Shown piece by piece: positions 56,054 through 64,000 of a stretch of 64,000 bases of DNA. The position numbers and the translations under genes are program-made. The notes beneath the pieces are model-generated. The model searched no databases. It saw nothing but the letters and a program-made list of their open reading frames with translations, and was not told the DNA's origin. The stretch is taken from NCBI GenBank assembly GCA_011526085.1, contig WYBC01000025.1, forward strand, positions 98,637-162,636, given 5' to 3'. How positions within the stretch are numbered: the first letter of the stretch is position 1; each line of letters begins with the position of its first letter. The DNA comes from Lysobacter sp. GTDB taxonomy: Bacteria > Pseudomonadota > Gammaproteobacteria > Xanthomonadales > Xanthomonadaceae.

Positions 56054-56162
56054 GGTAGAGCGGCCTTCAGGCCGCCGTGTCGCCCGAAACGAAACGCCCG
56101 CCTTCCGGCGGGCGTTCGTCGATCGGTGGTGGAAGCCTCCAGCGGCCCGAAGCCGCTCTACC
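56054..56162. repeat. REP-like element, second inverted pair
   Basis: A copy starting GGTAGAGCGGCCTTCAGG at 56054-56076 and a degenerate inverted copy at 56141-56162 (ending CCGCTCTACC). They belong to the same family as the pair at 37 kb. A terminator hairpin sits between them. Confidence 0.8.
56093..56116. terminator. Hairpin terminator between convergent fimX-like and htpX genes
   Basis: A perfect 10-bp stem AACGCCCGCC / GGCGGGCGTT with a TTCC loop, flanked by A and T residues, lies between two convergent genes and inside the REP pair. Confidence 0.75.
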
Positions 56163-56182
56163 GAAGCGCCTGTGATCGATGA

Positions 56183-57088
56183 TCAGGACACCACGCTCGG
56201 CCGGTTGAAGGCGCCGGACTCGGAGGCCTGACGCAGCGCGGCGATGCGTTCCTCCAGCGGCGGATGGCTCAGGAACAGGCGGCGCAGACCGTGGCCGACG
56301 CCACCGGAGATGCCGAAGGCCTGGACCTGCTTGGGCAGGGTGCTCGTGCCGTAGGTCATCGACAGGCGCTCCAGCGCGGCGATCATCTTGCGGCTGCCGG
56401 CCAGCTTCGCGCCGCCGGCATCGGCGCGGAATTCGCGATGGCGCGAGAACCACATCGCGATGACGCTGGCGAGCACGCCGAAGACCATGTCCAGCACGAA
56501 CACGCTGAGGTAATAGCCGATGCCGACGCTGCCGTCCTCGCGCTGGCCGCCGAGGAAACCGTCGACGACCCGGCCGACCAGCCGCGCCAGCACGATCACG
56601 AAGGTGTTCAGCACGCCCTGCAACAGCGCCATGGTGATCATGTCGCCGTTCGCGACATGGCTGACTTCGTGCGCCAGCACCGCTTCGGCCTCGTCGCGGT
56701 CCATCGCCCGCAGCAGGCCGGTCGACACCGCGACCAGCGCGTTGTTGCGGTTGGCGCCGGTGGCGAAGGCGTTGATTTCGGGCGCGTCGTAGATCGCGAC
56801 CTCGGGCATGCCAATGCCGGACGCCTCCGCCTGGCGGCGGACGGTCTGCACCAGCCAGCGTTCGACCTCGTTGCGCGGCTCCTGGATGACGTGGGCGCGG
56901 GTCGTCATCTTCGCGATCCACTTCGAGCTGAGAAGCGAAATAAGCGAACCGCCGAAACCGAACAGGACCGCCATCACCAGCAGGCCGGCGTTGGTCCGCG
57001 GGTCGATCCCGAACACCGCCATGACCACGCTGAAAACCAGCAGCACGGCGAGATTGGTGGCGAGAAACAGGGCGATGCGTTTGAACAT
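56183..57088 (-). CDS. htpX: Heat shock membrane protease HtpX
   Basis: A 301-residue M48B zinc protease that degrades damaged membrane proteins in concert with FtsH. Two N-terminal membrane segments ([20 protein letters not shown] and [20 protein letters not shown]) precede the active site HEVSH at residues 140-144. Two further hydrophobic segments follow at about 155-175 and 185-210. The start MFKRIALFL is chosen because AAGGAT lies 7 nt upstream; an ATG three codons earlier overlaps that ribosome site. A link to membrane stress is expected. Confidence 0.93.
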   Translation of the reverse strand: MFKRIALFLATNLAVLLVFSVVMAVFGIDPRTNAGLLVMAVLFGFGGSLISLLSSKWIAKMTTRAHVIQEPRNEVERWLVQTVRRQAEASGIGMPEVAIYDAPEINAFATGANRNNALVAVSTGLLRAMDRDEAEAVLAHEVSHVANGDMITMALLQGVLNTFVIVLARLVGRVVDGFLGGQREDGSVGIGYYLSVFVLDMVFGVLASVIAMWFSRHREFRADAGGAKLAGSRKMIAALERLSMTYGTSTLPKQVQAFGISGGVGHGLRRLFLSHPPLEERIAALRQASESGAFNRPSVVS

Positions 57089-57214
57089 GGTCGACATCCT
57101 TCGCGCGGGATGCGCGTCGATGTCGTTAAGCTGTGGCGGCCGCGCGCGGAATCAAGCCGCGCACGGCGGCCACGGGCCACCGACCGGAACGCGATTCAGT
57201 CGACAGACACCTAC

Positions 57215-58135
57215 ATGACGATCCTCTCACCCCCGACCGAGGGCCATCGCGGACGTTTCGCGCCCTCGCCCACAGGACCGCTGCACTTCGGCTCGCTGGT
57301 CGCCGCGCTCGGCAGTTGGCTGATGGCGCGGCACGCCAGCGGCGAATGGTGGGTGCGGATCGAGGATCTCGACCCGCCCCGCGAGGTCCCGGGCGCCGCC
57401 GATGCGCAACTGCGGACCCTGGCCGGCTTCGGGCTGATCTCCGACGCGCCCGTGGTGCGCCAGAGCGCGCGCCACGCGCTCTATCGCGAGGCCCTGGACC
57501 GGCTGCTGGCAGCCGGCCTCGCCTTCGAATGCCGCTGCAGCCGCAGCGACCTCGCCGCGACCGGCGGCATCCATCGCGCCTGCCGGCCGCAGGCGACCCG
57601 GACGCAGGCCGCGGTGCGCCTGCGCGTGGCCGATGGCGGCCCCGTCGGGTTCGACGACGCCGTGCACGGCCGCATCGTGCAGGACGTGGCCGCCGAGGTC
57701 GGCGACGTGGTGCTGCTGCGCGCGGACGGTTACTGGGCCTACCAGTTGGCGGTCGTGGTGGACGATGCGGCGCAGGGCATCACCCACGTGGTCCGCGGCG
57801 CCGACCTGCTCGATTCCACCCCGCGCCAGATCCTGCTGCAGCGGGCGCTGGGGCTGCCCACGCCGGCCCATGCCCACCTGCCGCTGGTCGTCGACGACGG
57901 CGGCCACAAGTTGTCGAAATCGATGGCCGCGCTGCCCGTGGACGGCGATGATCCGCTGCCCGCGCTGCGTCTGGCGTGGCGGGCGCTGGGGCAATCCGTC
58001 CCCGCGTTCGACGGGACAGGCAGCATCGCGCAGGCGCTCGCGCGCGCCGCGGCCGAATTCGATTTCCGGTGCATTCCGAAGGGCCCCATTGCCTTCGCCG
58101 CGTTGCACAATGGCGGTCACGGCCTCCCCGCATAG
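57215..58135 (+). CDS. gluQ: Glutamyl-Q tRNA(Asp) synthetase
   Basis: A 306-residue paralogue of glutamyl-tRNA synthetase without the anticodon-binding domain. It attaches glutamate to queuosine in tRNA-Asp. The HIGH-type motif is FAPSPTGPLHFGSLVAALG, the KMSKS-type motif is GHKLSKSMAAL, and the zinc site is FECRCSRSDL with a later CR pair. The start follows a gap of 126 bp divergent from htpX. The name queuosine implies that tRNA queuosine modification exists in this organism. Confidence 0.92.
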   Translation: MTILSPPTEGHRGRFAPSPTGPLHFGSLVAALGSWLMARHASGEWWVRIEDLDPPREVPGAADAQLRTLAGFGLISDAPVVRQSARHALYREALDRLLAAGLAFECRCSRSDLAATGGIHRACRPQATRTQAAVRLRVADGGPVGFDDAVHGRIVQDVAAEVGDVVLLRADGYWAYQLAVVVDDAAQGITHVVRGADLLDSTPRQILLQRALGLPTPAHAHLPLVVDDGGHKLSKSMAALPVDGDDPLPALRLAWRALGQSVPAFDGTGSIAQALARAAAEFDFRCIPKGPIAFAALHNGGHGLPA

Positions 58136-58223
58136 AATCGCGACGAGCCGGACCGCCAGCAGGGCCGAGACCCTGCGGCGATCGACACCCACTTTTACCG
58201 AAACGAAGGGAAGGGAGAACGAC

Positions 58224-58964
58224 ATGACTGCACGCGTCGCACTGGTCACCGGCGGCACCGGCGGCATCGGCACCGCGATCTGCAAGCGCCTTGCCGACAT
58301 GGGGCACAAGGTCGCCACCAACTACCGCAACGAAGAAAAAGCGAAGGCCTGGCAGGGGCAGCTGAAATCCGAGGGCTACGACATCGCGCTGGCCAGGGGC
58401 GACGTGACCTCCGCCGACGAGGCCGAAGCGATGGTGCGCGAGGTCGAACGCCAGCTCGGGCCGGTCGACATCCTCGTCAACAACGCCGGCATCACCCGCG
58501 ACGGCACCTTCCACAAGATGACCGCACAGCAGTGGCAGGACGTGATCAACACCAACCTCAACTCGGTGTTCAACGTCACCCGCCCGGTGATCGAAGGCAT
58601 GCGCGACCGCAAATGGGGCCGGGTCATCCAGATCAGTTCGATCAACGGCCTGAAAGGCCAGTACGGCCAGGCCAACTACGCCGCCGCGAAGGCCGGCATG
58701 CACGGCTTCACCATCTCGCTGGCGCGCGAGAACGCGAAACTCGGCATCACCGTGAACACGATTTCGCCGGGCTACATCGCCACCGACATGGTGATGGCGG
58801 TGCCGGAAGAAGTCCGGGCCAAGATCGTGGCCGACATCCCGACCGGCCGCCTCGGCACCCCGGACGAAATCGCCTACGGCGTGGCCTTCCTGGCCGACGA
58901 TCGGGCCGCATGGATCACCGGCTCCAACCTCGACATCAACGGCGGCCACCACATGGGCTGGTGA
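58224..58964 (+). CDS. phbB: Acetoacetyl-CoA reductase (PhbB type), first copy
   Basis: A 246-residue short-chain dehydrogenase. The NADPH loop is VALVTGGTGGIGTAICKRL, the catalytic Ser-Tyr-Lys set is QISSINGLKGQYGQANYAAAKAG, and the tail is NGGHHMGW, the usual ending of PhbB. It reduces acetoacetyl-CoA to (R)-3-hydroxybutyryl-CoA, the monomer of polyhydroxybutyrate. A strong GGGAG lies 6 nt before the ATG. The phaR regulator gene and a paralogue follow on the same strand. No phaC or phaA is in the window. Confidence 0.9.
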   Translation: MTARVALVTGGTGGIGTAICKRLADMGHKVATNYRNEEKAKAWQGQLKSEGYDIALARGDVTSADEAEAMVREVERQLGPVDILVNNAGITRDGTFHKMTAQQWQDVINTNLNSVFNVTRPVIEGMRDRKWGRVIQISSINGLKGQYGQANYAAAKAGMHGFTISLARENAKLGITVNTISPGYIATDMVMAVPEEVRAKIVADIPTGRLGTPDEIAYGVAFLADDRAAWITGSNLDINGGHHMGW

Positions 58965-59134
58965 AGCCGTCGCCGCCGGGCCGGTTCTCCCGCCCGGCGC
59001 GTCACGGCCGGGCGGCTGCAACCGCCCCTTTGTGATTTGCGTCACCTTTCCGGCCGCCCCCGGTCTCGCCGACGGCGGCGGCAGGCCGCCGAGTTGCAAG
59101 CCGCCTCCGGCTGCGCCATGCTCGCGGACCGACT

Positions 59135-59149
59135 CCTTTAGAGTAAAGG
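59135..59149 (+). promoter_or_regulatory. Hairpin that covers the phaR ribosome-binding site
   Basis: CCTTTA-GAG-TAAAGG is a perfect 6-bp palindrome ending 4 nt before the phaR ATG. Its right arm contains AAGG, the only Shine-Dalgarno match, so folding or a bound protein would block translation. It may also be an operator. Confidence 0.4.
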
Positions 59150-59153
59150 CTCC

Positions 59154-59657
59154 ATGGCCTCCACGCGGATCATCAAGAAGTATCCGAACCGCCGTCTCTA
59201 CGACACCAAGATCTCGAGCTACATCACGATCGAGGACGTGCGCCAGCTGATCGTGGACGGCGAGGACTTCGAAGTCCGGGATGCGAAATCCGGCGACGAC
59301 CTGACCCGCCAGGTGCTGCTGCAGATCATCGCCGAGCACGAGCAGGACGGCGAGCCGATGCTCTCCACGCAGTTGCTGAGCCACATCATCCGGTTCTACG
59401 GCGACTCGCTGCAGGGCTTCATGGGCAACTATCTCGAACGCTCGATGCAGATCTTCCTCGATCAGCAGCAGCAGTTCCGCCAGCAGATGGGCGGGCTCAT
59501 CGGCCAGACGCCGTGGACGATGATGAACCAGCTGACCGAGCGCAATCTGGAAATGTGGCGCGAATTCCAGCACAACCTCATCGGCGCGATGGGCCGCAGC
59601 GCATCGCCGGGTAAACCGAAGGACAAGGCCGCCGCCGGCAAGGCGCACGAGGACTGA
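59154..59657 (+). CDS. phaR: Polyhydroxyalkanoate synthesis repressor
   Basis: A 167-residue protein. The N-terminal PHB_acc_N domain reads RIIKKYPNRRLYDTKISSYITIEDVRQLI, split here into KKYPNRRLYDTK and SSYITIEDVRQ. The middle holds LLQIIAEHEQDGEPMLSTQLLSHIIRFYG and the C-terminus is Gln- and Lys/Ala-rich. PhaR binds DNA and PHB granules and represses phasin and synthesis genes, including its own. It lies between two acetoacetyl-CoA reductase genes, so it may regulate them. Autoregulation is typical of the family. Confidence 0.93.
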   Translation: MASTRIIKKYPNRRLYDTKISSYITIEDVRQLIVDGEDFEVRDAKSGDDLTRQVLLQIIAEHEQDGEPMLSTQLLSHIIRFYGDSLQGFMGNYLERSMQIFLDQQQQFRQQMGGLIGQTPWTMMNQLTERNLEMWREFQHNLIGAMGRSASPGKPKDKAAAGKAHED

Positions 59658-59748
59658 TCCAATCGATCGATCCCGGCGCGGCACCGCCGCGCCCGGGCAT
59701 GCCTGTGCGCCGCACCGGCATCCAGAAGGCTTTCAGGGGAAGCGGAAC

Positions 59749-60489
59749 ATGGGCAAACGCGTGGCTGTCGTCACCGGCGGCATCGGCGGGCTGGGAACGG
59801 AAATCTGCGTGGCGCTGGCCCGCGCGGGGCGCAGCGTGATCGCAGCGGACCTCGGCGCGCGCGCCGAGCGCATCGAACAGTTCGCGCGCGATGTCGAAGG
59901 CCTCGACATCCGCTTCGAAGCGCTGGACGCCGGCGACTTCGAAGCCTGCGGCGCGCTGGTGCGCAAGGTCGAAGCCGACCTCGGCGCGCTCGACATCCTG
60001 GTCAACGCCGCCGGCATCACCCGCGACGGCACCCTGCGCAAGATGGACAAGGTGCAGTGGGACGCGGTGATGAACGTCAACCTCGACAGCGTCTTCAACA
60101 TGTGCCGCCATGCGATCGACGGGATGATGACGCGCGGCTTCGGCCGCGTCGTGAACATCAGTTCGGTGAACGGCCAGACCGGCCAGTTCGGGCAGACCAA
60201 TTACTCCGCGGCGAAGGCCGGCATGCACGGCTTCACCATGGCCCTCGCCCGCGAGGTCGCGCGCAAGGGCGTGACCGTGAATTCGATCTCGCCCGGCTAC
60301 TGCGAAACCGCGCTGGTGATGGCGATCCCCGACGACATTCGCGCCGGCATCGTCGAAAAGGTACCCGTCGGCCGTCTCGGCAAACCGTCGGAAATCGCGC
60401 GCACCGTCACCTTCCTCACCGACGACGAGGCCGGCTTCATCACCGGCGCGAACATTCCCGTCAACGGCGGCATGTTCATGAGCTTCTGA
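59749..60489 (+). CDS. phbB: Acetoacetyl-CoA reductase (PhbB type), second copy
   Basis: A 246-residue paralogue of the copy at 58.2 kb, of identical length. The NADPH loop is VAVVTGGIGGLGTEICVALA, the catalytic set is NISSVNGQTGQFGQTNYSAAKAG, and the end is NGGMFMSF. The two proteins share the order of all blocks but differ along the length, so the duplication is old. Reaction expected: NADPH-dependent reduction of acetoacetyl-CoA. The paralogues may differ in cofactor or chain-length preference. GGGGAAGCGG lies before the ATG. Confidence 0.88.
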   Translation: MGKRVAVVTGGIGGLGTEICVALARAGRSVIAADLGARAERIEQFARDVEGLDIRFEALDAGDFEACGALVRKVEADLGALDILVNAAGITRDGTLRKMDKVQWDAVMNVNLDSVFNMCRHAIDGMMTRGFGRVVNISSVNGQTGQFGQTNYSAAKAGMHGFTMALAREVARKGVTVNSISPGYCETALVMAIPDDIRAGIVEKVPVGRLGKPSEIARTVTFLTDDEAGFITGANIPVNGGMFMSF

Positions 60490-60575
60490 TCAGCAGACCC
60501 CGCGGCGCCCGTGCATTCCGGCGGGGCCACGCTACCATTGCGCGTCTTCTTCTTTCGCGATGTCCGGCCTCCCGC

Positions 60576-60749
60576 ATGATCAAGCTCACTCCGCCCAGCA
60601 CGCCCGCCTTCCTGATTTCCCTGCTGCTCGGTGGCGCCGGCATCGCCGGCAAGCTCGGCTATTTCGCCATCGCCGCACCGAACGCGTTCTGGTTGCTGAC
60701 CACCGCGTTCGCGCTGTTGCTGCTGTCGACGATCTTCAGGGGCCTCTGA
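60576..60749 (+). CDS. Small membrane protein of unknown function
   Basis: A 57-residue protein with two hydrophobic segments (AFLISLLLGGAGIAGKLGYFAI and AFWLLTTAFALLLLSTIF). No family is recognised. It lies 86 bp after the second reductase gene, has a plausible ATG (MIKLTPPSTPA), and ends before the convergent peptidase gene. The amphipathic and hydrophobic layout is too regular for a chance frame in GC-rich DNA. Confidence 0.6.
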   Translation: MIKLTPPSTPAFLISLLLGGAGIAGKLGYFAIAAPNAFWLLTTAFALLLLSTIFRGL

Positions 60750-60785
60750 GCCGAAGCAGACTGCCGGCCGCGCCGCACGACGCGC

Positions 60786-61694
60786 TCAGCGCGCGGCCGC
60801 CGGGTCGCAGAACTTCTGCCGGTATTCCATCGCCTTCGGCATCAACTGCTGCAGGTTCTGGATGCGGGTGCCGGGATTGGGATGGGTGGACGAAAATTCC
60901 GGCGGCGCCTGCCCGCCGCTGGCCTGGCTCATGCGCTCCCACAGCGGCACCGCTTCGTTCGGGTCGAAGCAGGCGGCGGCGGCGAGCATCAGGCCCACGG
61001 CGTCGGCCTGGGTTTCGTGTTTGCGCGCATACGGCAGCAGGTAACCGTAGCCCATCGCGGCCTGCATCATCTGCTGCTGTTGCGGGTCCAGCCCACCCAT
61101 CGCGCCGGCCATCTGGCCGATCTGCCCGAGCTTCTGCTGCGACATCCGCTGCGCGCCGTGGCGCAACAGGGCATGGGCGATCTCATGCCCCATCACCACC
61201 GCCACCGCGTCGGCGTTGCCGGCGACCGGCAGCAGTCCCGTGTAGACCGCCATCTTGCCGCCCGGCAGGCAGAACGCATTCGCCTGATCGGACTGGATGA
61301 CCTGCACGTCCCATTCGAATTCCTGCCACACCTGGTTCGGCTGCTTGCCGTTCTCGGCGGCGAGCGCGGCTTCGACTTCCGGCACCTTGGCGATCAGGCG
61401 CTTCGCGATCTCGCGCACCTGGCGTGCGGTCTGCGAATTCGGATCGATCGGCCGTTCCTTCGACAGGATGTCCTGATAGGCCTGCAGGCCCATCGCGACT
61501 TCCTCGTTCACCGAGATGCTGCTGTCGATCAGCACCTTCTCGCCGGTGTACGGGTCCTCGGTGCGGTTCGAGAACCAGTAGTACGCGCCGTACAGCGCGA
61601 ACAGGATCAGGATGATGAAACGCGGATTGATGCCGCCGCGGCGCTGGCGACCATTGCCCTGGTAACGCTGATCGCCGAAAGGGTTCTGTCGCAT
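60786..61694 (-). CDS. M48-family metallopeptidase with N-terminal membrane anchor
   Basis: A 302-residue protein. A basic Gln/Arg/Gly-rich N-terminus precedes one hydrophobic helix (residues 25-43), so the peptidase domain is likely periplasmic. The zinc motif is HEIAH at 170-174 (VVMGHEIAHALLRHG), with a third ligand in KHETQADAVG. This fits M48 subfamily C members such as LoiP/YcaL, which act in envelope quality control. It has a Gln/Met-rich stretch after the active site (LDPQQQQMMQAAMGY). It stands alone on the minus strand. Confidence 0.88.
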   Translation of the reverse strand: MRQNPFGDQRYQGNGRQRRGGINPRFIILILFALYGAYYWFSNRTEDPYTGEKVLIDSSISVNEEVAMGLQAYQDILSKERPIDPNSQTARQVREIAKRLIAKVPEVEAALAAENGKQPNQVWQEFEWDVQVIQSDQANAFCLPGGKMAVYTGLLPVAGNADAVAVVMGHEIAHALLRHGAQRMSQQKLGQIGQMAGAMGGLDPQQQQMMQAAMGYGYLLPYARKHETQADAVGLMLAAAACFDPNEAVPLWERMSQASGGQAPPEFSSTHPNPGTRIQNLQQLMPKAMEYRQKFCDPAAAR

Positions 61695-61875
61695 CGTCGT
61701 GGCCTCGCCGGAGGAAAAATGAGAGGAAACACCCGCACGTCCATCCAGGATTCGTCGCCCGCGAACGCATCCGGCGCGCGCCGGACTGCGTTCGCGCCGA
61801 AGCGGTCACTCGCATGACCGCTCCGCGCGCGGCACCTCCTGTGCCACGTCGCCGCCGACGCCCGCAATGTCGGCT

Positions 61876-63744
61876 TCAAAGATCCCGCACCACCCGGAAA
61901 CCGGTCAGCGCGTTGGTGGCGTCCGCTTCGGCCTGACTGCGCCAGGCCGCACGCGTCTGCGCGGGCGAGTTCGACCAGGCGCCGCCGCGGATCACGCGGA
62001 TGCGGCAGCCCGGATTCACCCATGCCTCGCCGTGGGTCGGCGCGCGACGATAACCATCATGCCAGCAATCGGCCACCCACTCGCTGACGTTGCCTTCGAG
62101 ATCGTGGATGCCGAACACGTTGGCGCGGAAGCGTCCCACCGGCGCAGGGCCCCAGTAACCGTCGCTGTAGCCGACGAACGCATTGCCCCAACTGCGCCCG
62201 CCGGGCGACCGGTCGCCGCCGCCGGTGAGGTTGCCGGTGCCCGGCCGCGGCGGATGGTCGCCCCAGGGATACCGTCCCGGCGCACCACCGCGCAGCGCGT
62301 ATTCGAATTCGGCCTCGCTCGGCAGGTGGTAACGCTGACCGGTACGCTCCGACAACCAGCGCGCGTAGGCCTCGGCATCCTTGGCGCTGACATGCACCAC
62401 CGGCATGTCGTCCGCGGCGAGCCGGCCGAAGGCGTCGTGCCGCCAGTCCACGCCGCTGCGACGGACGAAATTGCCGCCGCGCTCGTCGTACACCAGCGAA
62501 TGGCCGCGACGCACCGCGCGCGGGCGATGACCGCTGGCTTCGACGAAACGCCGGAACTCGGCGACCGTGATCTCGGTCCGCGCGATCGCGAAGCCGCGAT
62601 CGAAACGCACGTAGCGCGAGGGACGCTCGGCCTTGCCGGCATCCGGCTCGGCATCGCGCGCGCCCATCCGGAAACCGCCGTGCGGCACCACCACCATCTG
62701 CGGCGAGCGGCCGCCGCCCTGCAGGCCATCGGTGAAGCGCTGGCCCGGCCGCAACAGGCCGTAATGCGTGGCCAGATCGATCCGCGTGCGCAGTTCGGCG
62801 GCCGCGGGATCGCCCGGCTTCGCGATGCGCAACAGCTCCGCCAGACGTTCGCGGGCCCACGGCAGATGATTCGGCCGCTGCGGCTGCGACAGCAGCGCCA
62901 AGCCTTCGTCGCGCAGTCGGGAGATATGGATCCGGCGGATCTCTTCGACCAGCGCACGGCCGGCCTCGGCGGTTTCCAGCCCCGGGCGCACGCGCTTCGC
63001 CCTCGCGAGCCAGCGCTCGGCCTGGACGAAGTCGGCACGCACCGCCGCCTCTTCGGCGCGGCGGATCATCGCGCTCTCCACCGCGGCCACGCCCTGGCTC
63101 GCCCGCGGCTGGCCGGGCGCCAGCGTCAGGACCTGCCGGAACAGCGCCAGCGCATTGCCGTCGCCCTCGTCCAGACGCCCGTCGGCGAGCGCCTGCTCCG
63201 CCGCCTCGTTCAGTTCCCACACGCGGTCGGCGCGATCCAGTCGTTCCAGATAGGCCGCATCCTCCGGCGCGCGCGCGCCACTCACGCTGCGCATCACCGC
63301 GGCCACCGCATGCGCGCGACGCAGCGCGTCGGCATCCTCGCCGGCCTCGGCCAGCGCGGCATCGCCCACCGCCGGCAATCGCGCCAGCGCGCGCTGCAGG
63401 CCGTCCTTCGCCGCCGCATCGGCCGGGTCGCGCTTCAGCAGCGCGAGATACAGCGGAATCGCCGATCCGGCATCCTCGTACAGCCGATCCGCAGCGAGCG
63501 CCTTCGCGGCGCGCTGGCGCGTCGCGGGCACCTCGGCCTCGATCAGCGCGATCTCCGGGCTGCGCCAGGTCAGGCGCTCGGCGATGGCGTCGTCGCCGCT
63601 CACCGTCACTTCGCCGTCGGCGCGCGTGCCCGCGCCCGTGGGCGCATCGTCCGTCGCCGGGGCCGCACCGTGATCGCAGCCGCACAGCAGCGCGAGCGCC
63701 AGCGCGCCCGCCCCCCATGCCTGTCGTGTCGCACGCGATGCCAC
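61876..63744 (-). CDS. Lipoprotein with helical repeat region and formylglycine-generating (SUMF1-like) domain
   Basis: A 622-residue predicted lipoprotein. The short signal (MASRATRQAWGAGALALA) ends in the lipobox LLCGC. Residues about 60-340 are Ala/Arg-rich and helical, TPR-like in appearance. Residues about 345-622 are an SUMF1/FGE-sulfatase domain: VVVPHGGFRMGARDAEPD, ARTEITVAEFRRFVEASG, YHLPSEAEFEYALRGG and HDLEGNVSEWVADCW. In this family only some members make formylglycine; others bind or scaffold. The start is GTG with GGAGG 11 nt upstream; earlier GTGs at 63756 and 63780 are alternatives. Confidence 0.8.
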   Translation of the reverse strand: MASRATRQAWGAGALALALLCGCDHGAAPATDDAPTGAGTRADGEVTVSGDDAIAERLTWRSPEIALIEAEVPATRQRAAKALAADRLYEDAGSAIPLYLALLKRDPADAAAKDGLQRALARLPAVGDAALAEAGEDADALRRAHAVAAVMRSVSGARAPEDAAYLERLDRADRVWELNEAAEQALADGRLDEGDGNALALFRQVLTLAPGQPRASQGVAAVESAMIRRAEEAAVRADFVQAERWLARAKRVRPGLETAEAGRALVEEIRRIHISRLRDEGLALLSQPQRPNHLPWARERLAELLRIAKPGDPAAAELRTRIDLATHYGLLRPGQRFTDGLQGGGRSPQMVVVPHGGFRMGARDAEPDAGKAERPSRYVRFDRGFAIARTEITVAEFRRFVEASGHRPRAVRRGHSLVYDERGGNFVRRSGVDWRHDAFGRLAADDMPVVHVSAKDAEAYARWLSERTGQRYHLPSEAEFEYALRGGAPGRYPWGDHPPRPGTGNLTGGGDRSPGGRSWGNAFVGYSDGYWGPAPVGRFRANVFGIHDLEGNVSEWVADCWHDGYRRAPTHGEAWVNPGCRIRVIRGGAWSNSPAQTRAAWRSQAEADATNALTGFRVVRDL

Positions 63745-64000
63745 TGTCCGACCCACCTCCAACCGATCCGCGCCGGTCACCTTATCGCATCGGGGATGAC
63801 CGACGCCGCACTCCGGCCAGAGCGTGTTAGGCCCTTTTTCATATGCCGCGTTGCGCAGCCTGTGGCGTCGAGACAAGGTTCCGTGGCGCAGCCTTGGCTG
63901 GTGGCCAAGGCAAGCCGCGGGCCGCAGGATCGGCGCCACAGGGGCGCAACCCGGAGGGAAGGCCGTCTGCGGGCCCGATCCGGCGTTGCGCACCTTGCCA
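63745..64000. other. Noncoding right edge with hairpins
   Basis: Apart from a possible upstream start of the SUMF1-like gene, no gene is visible. A stem GCCTTGGC / GCCAAGGC with a 5-nt loop lies at 63891-63911. Distant GTGGCG and CGCCAC segments could frame a larger fold. It may belong to a repeat continuing past the window. Confidence 0.4.

Overview
The window is GC-rich, densely packed bacterial chromosome. Its gene content and order point to the Xanthomonadaceae/Lysobacteraceae (Xanthomonas, Lysobacter or Luteimonas-like). The main pointers are an arginine cluster with an acetylornithine/acetylcitrulline-type carbamoyltransferase and an ArgB-GNAT fusion kinase/synthase, a TrpR-family regulator heading the his operon, and a REC-PAS-GGDEF-EAL protein resembling FimX. 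I could not run any search, so the genus is an inference.

Region 1 (1-9 kb). On the minus strand a TrpR-like regulator gene heads hisG-hisD-hisC; hisC runs off the left edge. An 18-bp palindrome lies upstream. A second minus-strand operon reads hisS, a small membrane protein, an unusually long hutH-type histidine ammonia-lyase, and an EcsC-family protein. Histidine synthesis, charging and breakdown therefore sit side by side. A tRNA-Pro(CGG) with its own promoter and terminator follows, then a compound palindrome that overlaps the proA stop codon.

Region 2 (7.7-18.2 kb). One long minus-strand set carries argF', argG, argE', argB/A, a GNAT gene, argC, argH, proB and proA, with many 4- to 8-bp overlaps. 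It encodes arginine synthesis, probably through N-acetylcitrulline, and proline synthesis. An intrinsic terminator lies only 43 nt before the first gene and looks like an attenuator.

Region 3 (18.2-39 kb). Mostly housekeeping and small operons: cysS, sufE with an MFS exporter, a CDGSH iron-sulfur protein with an orphan membrane protein, a cysteine-free DksA-like protein with a long Lys/Ala/Pro tail, yidD-pyrC-M23 lipoprotein, and an ECF sigma factor with a membrane partner. The sigma operon is divergent from a DUF6249-like / NTF2-like / serine hydrolase operon, across two mirror-image ECF-type promoters. Then come a c-type-haem-like lipoprotein, folE2, a squalene/phytoene synthase-like gene, gph/mupP, ubiG, an MTA/SAH deaminase-like amidohydrolase, and the divergent pair efp/epmB. 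Palindromic REP-like elements occur at 37 kb and again at 56 kb.

Region 4 (39-53.7 kb). One gene of 4742 codons encodes a giant YD-repeat (RHS) protein with Ig-like, poly-Gly, LysM and hydrophobic segments and a C-terminal DNA/RNA non-specific endonuclease. The next gene overlaps its stop by 4 bp and encodes a YezG/DUF600-type immunity protein. This toxin-immunity pair is the most interesting system in the window.

Region 5 (54-64 kb). A FimX-like degenerate c-di-GMP protein, htpX, gluQ, two acetoacetyl-CoA reductase paralogues flanking the PHB regulator gene phaR, a small membrane protein, an M48 peptidase, and an SUMF1/formylglycine-type lipoprotein at the right edge.
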